64,000 nucleotides of DNA from Candidatus Cloacimonadota bacterium (lineage in GTDB: Bacteria; Cloacimonadota; Cloacimonadia; Cloacimonadales; TCS61): assembly GCA_021734835.1 (NCBI GenBank), contig JAIPIH010000005.1, positions 82,002 through 146,001 of the forward strand. Direction: 5' to 3'. The notes beneath the pieces were generated by a model that did not search any database, was not told where the DNA came from, and saw only the letters and a list, made by a program, of their open reading frames with translations. Position numbers and translations under genes: made by a program. Below are positions 44,401-53,200 of this stretch, piece after piece (position 1 is the first letter of the stretch; each line of letters opens with the position of its first letter).

Positions 44401-45076
44401 GCAGTGGATCCAGCAAGGATGCAGTTTCATCCAGCACAATAAATAGATATTTCCCATTCTGCTCTGTTTCGCCAGTCCTGTTGATAAGCAGGGAAGCATT
44501 GGCTAGGTCAGAAAAAGTGTTGGCATTATGCCGTTTGGTTTTTGTATTTTTTGTAATACTTTCATCAAAGATCAATTCAATATCAATATTTTTTAATATT
44601 TTAATTTGATCTTTTGCCGAATTATATTGCACCGGACGAATTGCTATTTGTGAAAATCTATAAGCACCCATGATATTCGGATCATTTATCTTAATGATTT
44701 CAGAAGGAAACCACTCATCTTTTTGTTCCCAATACTCCGATTCTTTCATCTCAGATTGACCAACAGCAATCAAAGGTTTATCAAGATCAATAATATTAAA
44801 GTCGTATGAAACGTTCTTCACTCGATAATTTCCAGTATCAGGAAGCTGCAGCAATTTTGAGTAAACAGGCAGTTCAGGAGCACCATACATTCCCGAATTT
44901 TTACATTCGCTGCTTTGCAATGTTATAAAAGTTTCTTCGTTCACTGTTTTATCGCTAATATTCAGCTCAGCAAAATTTCCTGATATCTTTACTGTATTAC
45001 CGATGATATCGATATTCACAGCAAATGAAATTGTAAGAAAAGTTATAAAAACGAAAATTAAAATTGTTCTATTCAT
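41471..45076 (-). CDS. gingipain-like (C25) secreted protein, short paralog, catalytic His replaced
   Basis: The 1201-residue protein is a clear tandem paralog of the product at 36583, with the same order: signal peptide, propeptide, C25-like domain (~210-560), Ig-like modules, the shared 'PFEFQYFGLTYNEISICSNG' module (~960-1110) and the C-terminal sorting domain ('NYPNPFNPTTTISF...SSGVYFYQL'). It lacks the ~420-residue insertion with Kre9/KNH-like repeats. Cys449 in 'ITCGGGNF' is kept, but the canonical His position reads 'YRGAGG' with Ala413. Spacing between that site and the Cys is 36 residues in both paralogs. It starts the three-gene operon. The 98-base gap upstream (45077-45174) is AT-rich and shows no clear promoter. 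Confidence 0.88.
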   Translation of the reverse strand: MNRTILIFVFITFLTISFAVNIDIIGNTVKISGNFAELNISDKTVNEETFITLQSSECKNSGMYGAPELPVYSKLLQLPDTGNYRVKNVSYDFNIIDLDKPLIAVGQSEMKESEYWEQKDEWFPSEIIKINDPNIMGAYRFSQIAIRPVQYNSAKDQIKILKNIDIELIFDESITKNTKTKRHNANTFSDLANASLLINRTGETEQNGKYLFIVLDETASLLDPLLRWKEKLGYKTVVATLSETGPTADNIKDFIFDAYHNWEVPPQYVILIGDVDGAITIPSFYVEGYYTPWDVSDHNYSLLEGDDYFPDVFVGRLSARSTLELNTIISKIINYERNPLISGNWQNKALMMSYVDEWMEYYSARETVMEVRDKLLNFEFAVVDTFISPYQSGTNILANMISSGYTFLNYRGAGGPGYWWGNYGPLFDVYSIGTLTNGFKLPMVTSITCGGGNFADNSYPTCFGEKWLTAGSPSDPKGAIGFIGPSEIDTKTWFNNTNDMGIYQGITQEGITRCGEMMLRGKMELYNNFPECHGWGNSLNSDQFYFYVYNLLGDPGLQVLTDVPDVFDMTFPDEIPANSNHLSIQIESSELDKSSYTVAVTNSDSLITIGTTTASGNAIIPINLEAGIYEITASKYMFVPVTYEMNVVDSAIVTLEDYNYSDTAPGQIVTITATVRNLASEQVNELQLELISENDLITIISGDNFLSSLPAGETFTCDFEIELDNSWIDGLRGDIFLNLTSDLGISSFFMPIGLLSPLFTVSEIMVIEPNGYLLQNTISSLDFEFLNTGSLTADETTIQLLSLSPNFEVITGEVQCLSLNAGQNGWISNPFEIEVADVISGELAKFKLLVSNGSDIYQEILYSYPIGIISEESPTFSDYGYIAIESSDTGNFTAPDYNWYEIDPTYGGDGNLVSGGHVTGNDGFTKTIELPFEFQYFGLTYNEISICSNGWIAMGDYDQVFFRNKNIPSGVGPAAMIAPFWDNLINGNIYSHFDDSEDVFIVEWSNCRNYQSYSYETFQVIFYDPVQYPTITGDGDILFQYKQIYNNDQADNYATIGIENETQTSGLLITFADIYPVTAHEISSETSILFTTNSSSQVSSDDITLSNAPKLLQNYPNPFNPTTTISFELNSTDIDNAELIIYNIKGQKVREFDLKTSGGFTESVVWNGDDKTGDQVSSGVYFYQLVIDNKTFDTRKCILIK

Positions 45077-45174
45077 TGTTAATTCCCTTAATATTTTTCC
45101 AATTTTACATGCAATAATTGAACCATTTTATAGTATAAAAATGCAAAATTAAAATTATAAATGATTGCAGGGGA

Positions 45175-48100
45175 CTATTTTAATAGTAAACACTTTTTGG
45201 TATCAACATATTTTCCATTCCTTTCCATTCGGTAGAAATACACTCCGGAAGATACTTTTTTCCCAGAATCATTAGTTCCATCCCAGATTATTTCATGTTG
45301 ACCGGCAGTGAAAACTTCATCAATCAGCTTTTTAACTTTCTGACCTTTAACATTATAGATGGAAATGTCAATTGTGGCTTCGTTCTCTGCAAGAGAGAAT
45401 TGGATGGTAGTTTCAGGATTAAAAGGATTAGGATAGTTTACTTTTAATTCAGCTTTAATACAACTTGGAGTATAGTTTTCCTCTGCAATAACGGGATTTT
45501 CTTCATAGCCTGTGTGTGTGAATTGTACTTCGGTTGGAATAATAGGCATTTCATCAGTTCTAATTTGTAAATAATGGTAATCGTTAGGATTGATCACAGA
45601 ATCGGAATTTTGAGTTTTTTCCTGCCAGTCTTCCCATTCGATAAGACCGATATTATCGAACCAGGCGTAAGAATCTCCAGAGGTGGGAGGATCATTATTA
45701 GCTACAATATCAAAATAATTCGTATTTTCATCTACATTTATCTCAGCCCAATAATAAGTCCAGTCTGTATCACCACTAACTAATTCGAAGCTATCAATTG
45801 CTAATGGAGCACCTCCAGTTCTATTATAGTAGTATCTGGCTTGTACTGTAGCACCCTGGCAATTTTCTGTTTTAAGATAACCATGTACAGAATATTTCCC
45901 GGTTGATGATCTTTTCATACGGTTTTCAAAATTAGTGATAATATTATATCCGTTTCCGGCATTCTGATGAATACATAATGATCTTTGACCGGCGTAAAAT
46001 TCACTTTCATCGTACCATTCATCATTACTATTCACATTCCAAATACTAGCGCCTTCATCTTCGTAGTTTCCAAACCAGACAAGTTCACGTCCCACTCTGA
46101 ATTCAAAATTATTACCTGGATTAATGATGTCTATACTTGATACATCACCCCACAGTGGCAGGGTAATTATTTGCGAATGGTATTCACTTCCCTCCTGTGT
46201 GAAGTTCAATCCTTCATTATATTGCTCATTGTCGATCAGCATATTTAATGTATCGATAATAATATTTGCTTCAATTTCATCCTGATCAATACTAAGATAA
46301 GTATTTAACTCCCTTGATCTCATTTTAATATAGTCTAAAATGTGAAGCCCTAACTCACCAATAGCAATTTGGGGTATGTAATCGTCAATAAAAACTGGTT
46401 TAATACTATATGAATCAAATCCGTTTTCATCAATTTCTGCATTGAGGATCATGGAAGGAAAAGTTTCAAAATAACTTAGATCAAATATGAAATTTCCTAA
46501 TGAATGAGCTATCAATTTTCCGTTATAAATTTCTAATCCCTGAATAATGTGGGGATGATGACAAATGACTATATCAGCGCCTGAATCTACCATATGATGA
46601 CGGATTTCAATATCCCACATATGCGGAACATCAATCCGAGGAGTATAATCTTCATCTTCAGCAAAGTCTTTCTCATCCCAGCCGGCAAAAATGTCCATCG
46701 AATCATAGTTTGCTCCGGGAGCAGTTGAATACTCACTTCCGGAATGAGTCTCCACTATGATCAGATCAGAATTGTCTTCAACCGCTGCGATCTGTTCCAT
46801 GATGTAATAGGGTGTCATATAGGCAAATCCGAATTTATTGAATCCGGCTTGTAGATAAGGCTGATAATTGTTATATTGCCCTGTTCTGTCACTCGATCTT
46901 AAAAATGCCAGATTAACACCTTTTTTGGAAATATATTGCGGTTTGTAGGCTTCGTAGGAATTTTCTCCTGCTCCTGAATATGATATTCCATATTGATCAA
47001 GTGTGTTCATAGTTTCCTGCATTCCTTCCAGCATATAATCACTAACATGATTATTAGCCATACTCACAAGATCTATACCGGCAAAGGCTAGTCCCGCAGC
47101 ATTTTCCGGAGAACCTTTGAAATATATAGTTTTTGTAGGATGATGAATATTATGATTTGTGAGGGGACATTCCAGGTTGGCAACTGTAATATCAGCATTA
47201 TCTCCCAGGATTGACAAAGTAGGTTCGAAAATTGCCTCTACTCCTTGAGTAGGTATTATACCGCCAGTTCCTTCATAACCTCTTGCCAGCATTATATCGC
47301 CCACAAAATTAATTTTTAGCGGGAAAGTACTATCTCCTTCCTCTACATCAATCTGACATTGCGAATAACCGCAGTAATTAGTAGCGTCCGTTACCTGCAG
47401 ATGAACAGTATAAGTATGGTCATCTTCTACTAAGAAGGAATGAGTTGGATTTTGTATTGTAGCTGTAGAATCATCACCAAACAACCAGAGAAACTCATGC
47501 TCTTCACTGTCCGGATCGGTTACTTCACTGTAAAATTGTACATCAACACTACGCAGATTTTCGGAATTTCTAAAGATGTTACCGATGTCGTAACTGATCT
47601 CTACATGCGGTGCTATCGGCAGGTCTTCTGTAATATCTACAAGATTATCAAAATACATAAGACCGGAGCCGCCATCGTTATCATTGATAAAAATTAATTG
47701 ATTGATCTCAGGTAAGTATTCATACCAGGCCATCCAATCATCGGCAATTGGAAGTTGAAAGATATTCCAAACGTCTTCCGCAAAAGCACCTTGATAAACA
47801 GGGATCCATTCCTCAATATTAAGAACTTCATATCCATCCAAAGAATAAAACAGCTCATTTTCGCCATCTCCAAATCCGATACCCTGTATCTCACCTTTAT
47901 CCTGAATGAAACAAGCTATTTGCCAGACTGTTTCCGATTCCAGCAAAACAGGCTCGATATTCTCAACTTTCCAGGTATTGCCAAAGATCATTAAAGCAAA
48001 TTCAGAAGAATCATCATAAGTATTCTCGGTAGTAATTTCCCAGGAATCAGGCTGAATATCCTGTCCCGGATAAGAAGAAAAAATTATCTCACCCGATTCA

Positions 48101-48189
48101 AAATCCTCAATTGGAATTTCACGTGTTTGAGCAAATCCAAGTGTGATAATAAGCGAAACATAAAGAACCAAAATAAATCTATTAATCAT
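45175..48189 (-). CDS. secreted CapA-like (PGA_cap) metallophosphoesterase-fold protein with PKD and sorting domains
   Basis: The 1004-residue protein has a signal peptide (1-20), an N-terminal sugar-binding-like jelly roll (~25-190) and a PKD domain (~195-285, 'WLFGDDSTATIQNPTHSF'). A CapA domain follows (~290-610, 'INFVGDIMLAR', 'VANLECPLT', 'SMANNHVSDY', 'ICHHPHIIQGLEIY', 'SLGNFIFD'), then a second carbohydrate-binding-like module (~680-850). The sorting domain ends 'SGVYFYRMERNGKYVDTKKC' plus a few residues. CapA proteins take part in poly-gamma-glutamate capsule synthesis and are usually about 350-400 residues and membrane-bound. This very large exported version is unusual. Substrate unknown. 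Its start has TAGGAG upstream, and it is divergent from the LolE-like gene. Confidence 0.9.
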   Translation of the reverse strand: MINRFILVLYVSLIITLGFAQTREIPIEDFESGEIIFSSYPGQDIQPDSWEITTENTYDDSSEFALMIFGNTWKVENIEPVLLESETVWQIACFIQDKGEIQGIGFGDGENELFYSLDGYEVLNIEEWIPVYQGAFAEDVWNIFQLPIADDWMAWYEYLPEINQLIFINDNDGGSGLMYFDNLVDITEDLPIAPHVEISYDIGNIFRNSENLRSVDVQFYSEVTDPDSEEHEFLWLFGDDSTATIQNPTHSFLVEDDHTYTVHLQVTDATNYCGYSQCQIDVEEGDSTFPLKINFVGDIMLARGYEGTGGIIPTQGVEAIFEPTLSILGDNADITVANLECPLTNHNIHHPTKTIYFKGSPENAAGLAFAGIDLVSMANNHVSDYMLEGMQETMNTLDQYGISYSGAGENSYEAYKPQYISKKGVNLAFLRSSDRTGQYNNYQPYLQAGFNKFGFAYMTPYYIMEQIAAVEDNSDLIIVETHSGSEYSTAPGANYDSMDIFAGWDEKDFAEDEDYTPRIDVPHMWDIEIRHHMVDSGADIVICHHPHIIQGLEIYNGKLIAHSLGNFIFDLSYFETFPSMILNAEIDENGFDSYSIKPVFIDDYIPQIAIGELGLHILDYIKMRSRELNTYLSIDQDEIEANIIIDTLNMLIDNEQYNEGLNFTQEGSEYHSQIITLPLWGDVSSIDIINPGNNFEFRVGRELVWFGNYEDEGASIWNVNSNDEWYDESEFYAGQRSLCIHQNAGNGYNIITNFENRMKRSSTGKYSVHGYLKTENCQGATVQARYYYNRTGGAPLAIDSFELVSGDTDWTYYWAEINVDENTNYFDIVANNDPPTSGDSYAWFDNIGLIEWEDWQEKTQNSDSVINPNDYHYLQIRTDEMPIIPTEVQFTHTGYEENPVIAEENYTPSCIKAELKVNYPNPFNPETTIQFSLAENEATIDISIYNVKGQKVKKLIDEVFTAGQHEIIWDGTNDSGKKVSSGVYFYRMERNGKYVDTKKCLLLK

Positions 48190-48278
48190 AAATTACTCCT
48201 ATTCCATAATCTATAACAATTAATTAATGCTGTTTTTTTTTGACAAGCATTAAACCTGAAACAACAATCATACAAATA

Positions 48279-48309
48279 TTGACAGAATACTTGATTAATA
48301 AAATATACA
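48279..48309 (+). promoter_or_regulatory. candidate promoter of the lol-like operon
   Basis: TTGACA (48279-48284), a 19-base gap, then TATACA (48304-48309). Transcription would begin at about the ATG at 48315, which has no ribosome site, so the mRNA may be leaderless. Confidence 0.35.
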
Positions 48310-48314
48310 CACTT

Positions 48315-49544
48315 ATGATTAAAATAATATTATTTTTTTTGAAAAAATATATAAATTCACCCAAAAAGGAATGGCTCAGATTTGATTCTGTTTTCATGAT
48401 CCTGGGTATAATTATTTCTGTGGCAACACTAACCATAGCCTTATCGATTTTTGAAGGATATGAAACTGTTCTTAAAGATACGATTCTCAGCGTCAATTCC
48501 CACGTTTATTTTTATAATTCTGAGGTAGGGAATTTACAGAATGAAGATGTAGAACTTATTCAGGAAAAACTGCAAAATAAAAGTGAAGTTGTTTCTAGTT
48601 CCGCACTTATAATTTCCCAGGTTATAGCAGCAAAAGGAAATAGAATTAAGGGCTCTATTGTTCGTGGAATAAATTGGGAACAAGATGATCTGCCGAATAA
48701 ATATCGGGAATCAATATGGGAAGGAAGCTGGAAACTTGATAAAGAAAATTCTGCGGTTATAGGTTTCAGACTTGCAAAAGAACTGAACATTACAATAGGA
48801 GATGAATTTAAACTCATCAGTACTATGAATTCCAAAATGACTCCAATGGGTTTAAAGCCAAAAGAATCCACCTTCACAGTTGTTGGTCTCTACAAATCAG
48901 GGATGTATGAATATGACACAAAATTCATTTATATTGACATCCGGGATATGGCTGAGTTTAATTCAATGCAGAACGAATTTACCATGGTTGAAGTAAAATT
49001 AAAACCGGAAATGATCGAAAAAGCGGATTACCTGGCATATTTATGGCAACATGAATTTGATTATAAATACCAGATCACATCTTGGATAGATTTCAATAGT
49101 AACCTGTTTACCTTATTGAAGATGGAGAAATGGGTGATTTTTATAATATTAAGCTTTCTTATCCTGATAGCTTCTTTTAATGTGGTAAGTTCGATATCAA
49201 CCTCGATTTTGGAGAAACGTATGGAACTGGGTATTCTGAAAGCATACGGAGCAACAGATAAACTGCTCCAAAATATTTTCGTGAGCAAAACTTTGATCCT
49301 GGCTCTGCTGGCTGTCTCAATTGGACAGGTCTTAGGCGTCCTAATTGCTAAATTTTTAAGTTGGCAAAGATTTTTTGTGTTAAAAGGTGATGTTTATTTT
49401 CTTGATAAGATAAATGTTCAATTTGGCATAACCAGTTGGTTGATAATTCTGGGTGTATCGATCGTTATTGTATTTTTTGCATCTTTGATCCCAATAAAAA
49501 ATATTTCGCGTTTGAATATTACAAATATAATCAGGAAAGCGTAA
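48315..49544 (+). CDS. LolE/FtsX-like ABC transporter permease
   Basis: The protein, 409 residues, has an N-terminal membrane helix (~24-46), a large periplasmic domain (~50-270, MacB_PCD type) and three C-terminal helices (~283-310, ~330-360, ~375-397) in the FtsX arrangement, with 'EKRMELGILKAYGAT' in the first C-terminal loop. With the ATPase 20 bases downstream it should form a Lol-type complex that extracts lipoproteins from the inner membrane. Only one permease gene is present, so it may act as a homodimer. An in-frame upstream extension to a TTG at 48240 has no ribosome site; the ATG at 48315 starts a typical 'MIKIILFFLKKY' N-terminus. Confidence 0.85.
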   Translation: MIKIILFFLKKYINSPKKEWLRFDSVFMILGIIISVATLTIALSIFEGYETVLKDTILSVNSHVYFYNSEVGNLQNEDVELIQEKLQNKSEVVSSSALIISQVIAAKGNRIKGSIVRGINWEQDDLPNKYRESIWEGSWKLDKENSAVIGFRLAKELNITIGDEFKLISTMNSKMTPMGLKPKESTFTVVGLYKSGMYEYDTKFIYIDIRDMAEFNSMQNEFTMVEVKLKPEMIEKADYLAYLWQHEFDYKYQITSWIDFNSNLFTLLKMEKWVIFIILSFLILIASFNVVSSISTSILEKRMELGILKAYGATDKLLQNIFVSKTLILALLAVSIGQVLGVLIAKFLSWQRFFVLKGDVYFLDKINVQFGITSWLIILGVSIVIVFFASLIPIKNISRLNITNIIRKA

Positions 49545-49564
49545 AAGAAGATCAGGAGTAAATT

Positions 49565-50242
49565 TTGAGTTTAATAAAAATTGAAAAATTAACTAAAAGT
49601 TATCTGGAAGCCTCAGGGAAATTGGAAGTATTACAAGGAGTTGATCTGGAAGTTTTCACTGGTGATACGATAGCGATAACAGGCGAATCAGGAAGCGGGA
49701 AAAGCACTTTGCTACATATGATGGGTATGCTAGATGACTATGATTCCGGAAAAATCTATTATTCCGATAAACTGATAGACCTTAATTATAATAAATTAAA
49801 TGAATTTAGAAATAAAAGCATTGGTTTTGTCTTTCAATCCCATTATTTATTGGAAGATTTTACAGCCGAAGAAAATGTAGCAATGCCAATGTTCATCAAC
49901 ACAAAAGATTTCAAAAAAAGTTTAATAAAAGCCAGAGAACTTTTAAAAGCGCTTGATCTAGATAACAGAAAAGATCATTATCCCAATGAACTAAGCGGTG
50001 GTGAACAGCAGAGAGTAGCTGTTGCACGTGCATTGATAAATTCACCCCAAATAATTTTAGCGGATGAACCGACGGGAAATCTGGATGTAAAACATAGTGA
50101 AGAACTTATTAATATGCTGATCGAACTTAATAAAACAAAGAAACATACTTTTGTAATTGCTACTCACAACCTGGAAATCGCTGCTAAAATGCAAAAGTGC
50201 TTTGAATTAGCTAATGGAGTTCTCAAAGAAGTAACAAAATAG
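49565..50242 (+). CDS. LolD/MacB-like ABC transporter ATPase
   Basis: The 225-residue protein has a complete ATPase set: Walker A 'GESGSGKST', Q-loop '[17 protein letters not shown]', signature '[15 protein letters not shown]', Walker B '[12 protein letters not shown]' and the switch His in 'IATHN'. Sequence and size fit LolD. It starts with TTG at 49565, preceded by AGGAG at 6 bases. The order LolE-like, LolD-like, TamB-like, with gaps of 20 and 10 bases, indicates one envelope-biogenesis operon. Confidence 0.93.
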   Translation: MSLIKIEKLTKSYLEASGKLEVLQGVDLEVFTGDTIAITGESGSGKSTLLHMMGMLDDYDSGKIYYSDKLIDLNYNKLNEFRNKSIGFVFQSHYLLEDFTAEENVAMPMFINTKDFKKSLIKARELLKALDLDNRKDHYPNELSGGEQQRVAVARALINSPQIILADEPTGNLDVKHSEELINMLIELNKTKKHTFVIATHNLEIAAKMQKCFELANGVLKEVTK

Positions 50243-50252
50243 AATTATTAAG

Positions 50253-53200
50253 ATGAAAAAAAAAACCTGGCTGCTGACAATTGTGGTGATCGTATTGGTC
50301 TTAAATATTACATTCTTTATCGCTGTAAGATTAGCCAAAGTAGATAAACTGGCTCAAACCAAAATTACAGATCAATTATCGACAATGCTGAAAGCAGATA
50401 TTAAGGTAGAAGAATTTACCTTTAATGATAAACAGGCTAACATAAAGGGAATAACAATATCAAAACCTGGTGTATATGAATTGAAGATCAATCAAGTATA
50501 TATAGAATATAACCTTGTAAAATTTGTCTTCTCCAAGTTCAGAAACTTTAAATCTATTGAGCATATAAAGATCTATGATCCGGAGTTCGTTCTGATAATA
50601 AAACCGGGAAATGGGATGGGAGAGAAGAGGGAGTTTAAAATTCCCGATTTAACAGAGTTTTTTAAAATTCTGGATATTTTTAATGGTACATTCAATTTAC
50701 AATACATAAGTGAAAATATCGAGTTTTCTCACAAATGGTCAAATATAGAGCTTTCGATCATAAATTCGGATAAATCTAATGTTAAGCTGAGCGCTAAGTC
50801 CTATGAAGCTTCCAACCTGCTGGCATCCGCTAAGTTAGATAAAGGCACAATTGAAAGTGTTAAATTTAAGGTCGAGCAATTTAGACCGGATAAAATTGAA
50901 GTAAAACATTTGCAGGCTTTGGGATTTTATTTTGATGCAGAAGTAAATTTTAGTGAGAATAAACTTAACTATTCTACTAAATTAAGTAATTTGAAAACTC
51001 AGTTATCCGGCAGAGAAGCTTCAGTTGATTCTCTGAACATTTTCGGAGATTTAGAAAAAACTTATGCTAAATTTCATGGAGCTATTTTTGATAAGAACAA
51101 GATCAAGGGTAAAGCCGAGATAAACAGACTTTTCTCTGATTCCCCAACTATCAATTCAGAAATCGAAATAGCCAATGTGTTCTTACAAAATTACCTGGAA
51201 CAGCTAAATGGTTCAGCAAATACTAAAATAAATATTTCCGGAAAGCTGATGGATCCACAGATCAATGCGCTGATCACTTCAGATAAACTCATTACATTTG
51301 ATCAGGAACTTACCGATATCAAATTACTGGCAAAAATGAAAAGCAATAAGATTGATCTGCAGTTAGAAAAGGCAGATTGGCAGGGTAATCTGATAAAGGG
51401 AGAAGGATATTACATAATTCTGGATGAATTTCAGTTTAGATTATTCTCTGATGATCTCAGCTGGCAAAACGGTGATCTACTTGTATCAGGCGATCTGAAT
51501 TCTACTATTACTTATCGTGATAAACCGGATATTTCAATTGAGTTGAGTAATTTGCAGGTTAAAACCAGCTCTTTTTCCCTTGCAGAATTAAATTTTATCG
51601 CTACTCTTTCCGGTGATGACTTTGCTGCTGATCTCACTCATCCGGCAAACACGATCGGTCTTGCCTGTTATGGGAACCTAAGAACAAAAGAGTTAAAAGG
51701 CAAACTGAATTTTCGAAGCTTGGATCTTAACTCAATCTTTGCCGGAACGGTTCTGCCAATTGTAAATGGCGTTGTGAATATTGATGCAAATGAATATATT
51801 ATGGCATTAGACTCTAATATCATAGTCTACGACAGAAATTATGGGAAACTTGGTGGCGGCCTAAAAACAAATATCGTGTTTGATCTTTCCAATAAACATT
51901 CACTGGTGAATTTACGGACCTATAATGCCAGATACAATTATGAACCTTTTAATGTGAATCTTCTGGCTGAAGGTTCTTTGGACAGTCTGCAGATTAAACA
52001 ATTTAACATAAACAAAATGCTGAACGTGGATGGATGGATAAAGCGATCGCCTGAAATTGAGTATGATCTGGCCTTAAACGGCAATAACATCAAGATCAGA
52101 GATATTTCTGAGTATTTTGTAGATTATTATACATCTCAACAGTTAGAAGGAAACCTTAGTTTCACCGGCAATGTAAGCAACTCGGAAGACGGCAATGTCG
52201 AAGCATCCATCCAAATAGAGAAATTTAGAATGGGTGAAATGACTGCGCTTGATGTAGCCCTTGAACTGAGCGGTAATAATTCCATGATCAAGATCAGAGA
52301 AGGCAGCGTGAATATAGATGAGCTAAAACTAATTGATCTTGAGGGAGCTCTTATCAGAAAGCCTAATCAATTGATCACTCTTAGCGGCAAGATCGATTCA
52401 ATTCAGGTTGCGGATATTCTCCCATCCTTAAATCTAAAAGGGTTGGTCGATGGCGGTTTAGAGTTTTCCAGGAGCGAAAACAACAATGAAGTTCAACTTG
52501 ATATAGGAATAATTAATTTTGAGATTAACAAATTTAAAGCTGATAGATTGAAATTTGATATTCTGCAAAAAGACAGTCTGTTGTATGTAAATGAAATCAG
52601 AGCTTATAAAAAAGGAAGTTTTGATTTATCAGCTAATGGAGCTATTGGGTATAACATTTTGAATTCAAATGCATTTGCCGATTCACACAGCGTTAAATTC
52701 AATTTCGAAGGTGATCTGCTGAGTTTAATCTCATCACAAGTAAAGAGTATTTCAGGAGCTTCCTCCGAAACGGATTTTGTGTTTAAAGTCGGGACTAGAG
52801 AAAATCAAATTTTCATTGAAAATGGTTTATTTGAATTATCAAACGGCTTTATTAAACTTGCCGGTCAGCCGGAAAATATAGATAAAATAATTGTAAAATT
52901 TAGCATCAGTGACAATGTCCTCACTATTGATCGCTTCAAATTTCGTATGGGGGAGGGAACTTGTACGATCTCTAATGCTATTACTAACCAAGAGGATCAA
53001 TTTTTGTTAGGAACAATGAATCTGGGTAAGTTTCTGGTTAAAACAAACCTCAGCGGGATCAGTTTGAATATACCGGGTTACATTGCCAAGAATGATATTG
53101 CCAAAGTGGTTATTCAGGGTAGAAATAATGATCTTTTTGAAATAACCGGTCCTTTTGATAATATCAATCTTGTGGGTGATCTTATTGTCTCCAAAACCGG

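Noticed and set aside
36583..45076. Recent duplication or assembly artefact of the two C25 genes
   Set aside because: The copies share order and motifs but differ throughout at residue level and by a ~420-residue insertion, so this is an old tandem duplication.
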